From Bacillota bacterium (GTDB lineage: Bacteria > Bacillota > Clostridia > Lachnospirales > Lachnospiraceae): 6,995 bases of DNA. Where the stretch lies: NCBI GenBank assembly GCA_023437885.1, contig JAEZFH010000033.1:1-6995 (forward strand). Direction: 5' to 3'. Under the pieces are notes generated by a model. It was not told the origin of the DNA and did not search any database. It saw only the letters and a program-made list of their open reading frames with translations. The position numbers were made by a program, and so were the translations under genes. Positions 5,503-6,995 of the stretch are shown here, one piece after another (position 1 is the stretch's first letter; every line of letters begins with the position of its first letter).

Positions 5503-5605
5503 GCCGGATACCAGGAAAAAGGTCGGAGTGTCCAATTTCTGAGTATCGGCTAATTCACAAGGTATCTTACGAAACCTCAGGTATCTATTGACACCTTAAG
5601 GTATC
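5503..5605 (-). promoter_or_regulatory. rpsO: Structured rpsO leader, possible S15 autoregulatory element
   Basis: The roughly 115-base untranslated leader can form GATACC-TTAA-GGTGTC near its 5' end (5605-5590). A second stem pairs GCCGATAC (5550-5543) with GTATCCGGC (5511-5503) with one bulge, just upstream of the Shine-Dalgarno site. GATACC occurs three times on the minus strand (starting at 5605, 5585 and 5566), spaced 20 and 19 bases. Several bacteria use leader structures for S15 feedback on its own translation, with architectures that differ among lineages. The pairings are seen; autoregulation is inferred. Confidence 0.45.
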
Positions 5606-5631
5606 GTAACACATTACATTCTTATTGTAAA
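5603..5631 (-). promoter_or_regulatory. rpsO: rpsO promoter
   Basis: TTTACA (5626-5631, 5 of 6) lies 17 bases from TACGAT (5603-5608, 4 of 6), and a TG one base before the -10 makes it an extended -10 promoter. The predicted start near 5596 gives a leader of about 115 nt before the S15 start codon. Confidence 0.65.
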
Positions 5632-5658
5632 CATATTTTTTACGAATAGCTGCGAATA

Positions 5659-5698
5659 ATTCAGCATGTAATGCTGCTATGAAGCAGATATGCTGAAT
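5659..5698 (-). repeat. Nested inverted repeat after the ABC-exporter gene
   Basis: ATTCAGCAT (5659-5667) is the inverse complement of ATGCTGAAT (5690-5698), and inside it CTGCT (5674-5678) pairs with AGCAG (5683-5687) around a 4-base loop. It lies 19 bases past the exporter stop and 28 bases upstream of the rpsO -35. It is probably the exporter transcript's 3' end structure. It lacks a good U-run, so it is not a standard intrinsic terminator. Confidence 0.45.
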
Positions 5699-5717
5699 AA
5701 CAAGCCTTTAACAATTC

Positions 5718-6995
5718 TTAGGACTTCCCTGTATATTCCGATTTATCAATCAGATTGCCGCAGGTTACCAGTACCAGCACTGCGATCAGCAGACAAAACA
5801 GGGAAAAGGGAAGGGTGCATAAAAATTCCAGTGCAGACGGCAGTAAAAAGGCAGCTACCACGGATATTCCAACGGCCGGGCCCATCACCGCAAACAGCAG
5901 TCCAAATCCCAGAATCATCTGCACCAGTTTGCTGGGCTGACCTCCCAGGACTCTCTGATAGAGTATGGTAAGCGCTACAAACACCGAACCGGACGCAGAA
6001 TAAGCAACTGCTGAGAAAAAGCAGGTCAACAAATCGATTCCCCCGAATAATCCCAGCACCGCAAACATCAGCAGACCGTCAACGACATGCTTGATCAAAG
6101 AGGTTAAGGAGGCGGCGAATACTTTTTTAATGGATTTTTCCGGAATCAGATAAATGTATGGCTTAATCAATTCTGCTTTCAGCATGCCCATCATTGAGAA
6201 AATAAACTGCATATAAACTGCAGCCCCCAATACTCCATAGGCAACCGATGAAGGTGCCTGAAACCGTTTAAAATAATAGCTCGCAACCCCCGCACCAAGC
6301 AGCAGAAATACGGTATAGTTGTCAACAAATATAAGCCTGCTCTTTCTTCTGAGCTCAAGAAGGTGCTTATATAAAAAGGTGTTCGCACCGGTTCCATGAT
6401 GAATTCCCAGCTCATGCTCCTTTAGCTTGCGTGCCTTTTTATTGGCCTTAGGAAGGCTTCTTCCTTCCTTCGCCGCATTCAGAGTCTGGAAGGTGGTCTC
6501 CGTAGACACCAGAACATCCTCATAATAATCTGCCTTCCCCATAGTCAGCAAGGCCACCACAATACCGCCTGTCCCAAGGAAAAGCATCAGCGGAATAAGC
6601 ATCATGGTCAGAGAACCCTTCACAACACCGATGAACATCATAGCCGACCATCCGGCAACCGGCACATATCCGAACCATTTTTGGTCCATTAATCCCAAGC
6701 ATGCATCAAATATACTGATCTGCTCCTGCCTTTGAGTGTATAAGACTCCCAACAGAATCAGTGCAAATAAGGAATAAACTGCTGCTAATACCAGCTTCTT
6801 GCGAAACGGATTGCCGTTGGAAAAAATATAAATACCGATGGACAGCAGCTGACAGAATAAGACCATCAATGCAAATATCAGAAACAATGCCACAATCTCC
6901 CGGAAGCCGTAGCCGAAATTCGTTTTTAAATTCCCTATCTGGTATAAGATGAATAAGGAACCAAGAAGGGATTTTCCCAGAGTATTGATCAAACC
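5718..6995 (-). CDS. ABC-exporter membrane subunit (5' end outside the window)
   Basis: The visible 425 codons encode a very hydrophobic protein with about nine to ten membrane segments. Counting from the Leu codon at 6992, they lie around residues 33-58, 67-86, 114-150, 225-241, 249-270, 293-315, 318-345, 357-384 and 391-411. A basic cytoplasmic loop (about 152-222) contains KANKKARKLKEHE. It resembles the 'putative ABC exporter' permeases of Firmicutes, including the YLIPEKSIKKVF element before a helix; such proteins are usually about 100 residues longer. The reading frame is open through the window edge. The first visible residues are G-L-I-N, with no ATG and no ribosome binding site, so the true start is upstream. 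It carries no ATPase motifs, so an ABC ATPase partner is expected, most likely just upstream. The substrate is unknown. It ends at TAA (5718-5720). Confidence 0.75.
   Translation of the reverse strand, partial: GLINTLGKSLLGSLFILYQIGNLKTNFGYGFREIVALFLIFALMVLFCQLLSIGIYIFSNGNPFRKKLVLAAVYSLFALILLGVLYTQRQEQISIFDACLGLMDQKWFGYVPVAGWSAMMFIGVVKGSLTMMLIPLMLFLGTGGIVVALLTMGKADYYEDVLVSTETTFQTLNAAKEGRSLPKANKKARKLKEHELGIHHGTGANTFLYKHLLELRRKSRLIFVDNYTVFLLLGAGVASYYFKRFQAPSSVAYGVLGAAVYMQFIFSMMGMLKAELIKPYIYLIPEKSIKKVFAASLTSLIKHVVDGLLMFAVLGLFGGIDLLTCFFSAVAYSASGSVFVALTILYQRVLGGQPSKLVQMILGFGLLFAVMGPAVGISVVAAFLLPSALEFLCTLPFSLFCLLIAVLVLVTCGNLIDKSEYTGKS

Noticed and set aside
5479..5535. 19-residue N-terminal extension of S15
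   Set aside because: S15 is normally about 89 residues starting M-x-x-KEKK. The ribosome binding site and leader structure lie within the extension.
6990..6995. TTG at 6992 as the start of the ABC-exporter gene
   Set aside because: The frame is open past it to the window edge, only three more bases of sequence are visible so no ribosome binding site can be judged, and the family is normally about 100 residues longer. Treated as a gene cut by the window edge.

Overview
The window looks like chromosomal DNA from a low-GC Clostridia genome, probably a Lachnospiraceae relative. This is inferred from AT-rich intergenic DNA, strong GGAG-type ribosome binding sites, and a Firmicutes-type HflX, Lsa-like ABC-F, MATE and 'putative ABC exporter' gene set. 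It is not from any database match. All five protein genes lie on the minus strand, so the window reads from right to left.

In order of transcription: (1) the 3' part of a polytopic ABC-exporter permease (5718-6995, cut by the window edge). (2) A monocistronic rpsO (S15, 5212-5478) with its own extended -10 promoter, a structured leader and a strong terminator. (3) A MATE drug/sodium antiporter (3639-5048). (4) A 770-base non-coding stretch (2866-3638). (5) hflX (1585-2865), followed after 36 bases by an Lsa-like ABC-F ATPase (7-1548).

The most interesting part is item 4. It begins with a perfect-consensus extended -10 promoter (TTGACA-17-TGTTATAAT). A 12-codon leader ORF with a strong Shine-Dalgarno site follows. 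Its peptide contains M-K-L-R, a +X+ sequence of the type known to arrest macrolide-bound ribosomes. The ORF runs into a hairpin at its stop codon and then a small intrinsic terminator. Next comes a hairpin-rich segment of about 200 nt, possibly a separate small RNA or a second switch, ending in a strong terminator. Last, just upstream of hflX, is a 13-codon leader ORF ending R-I-R, one-base coupled to a 7-codon ORF, then a 12-bp hairpin.

The two genes downstream both act on the ribosome. HflX is a ribosome-splitting GTPase, and its HflXr relatives give macrolide/lincosamide resistance. Lsa-type ABC-F proteins dislodge lincosamides, pleuromutilins and streptogramin A. The simplest reading is an antibiotic-sensing, attenuation-controlled ribosome-protection operon with tandem sensors, next to a drug efflux pump. 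The promoter, ORFs, hairpins and terminators are visible in the sequence. The sensing role is inference.
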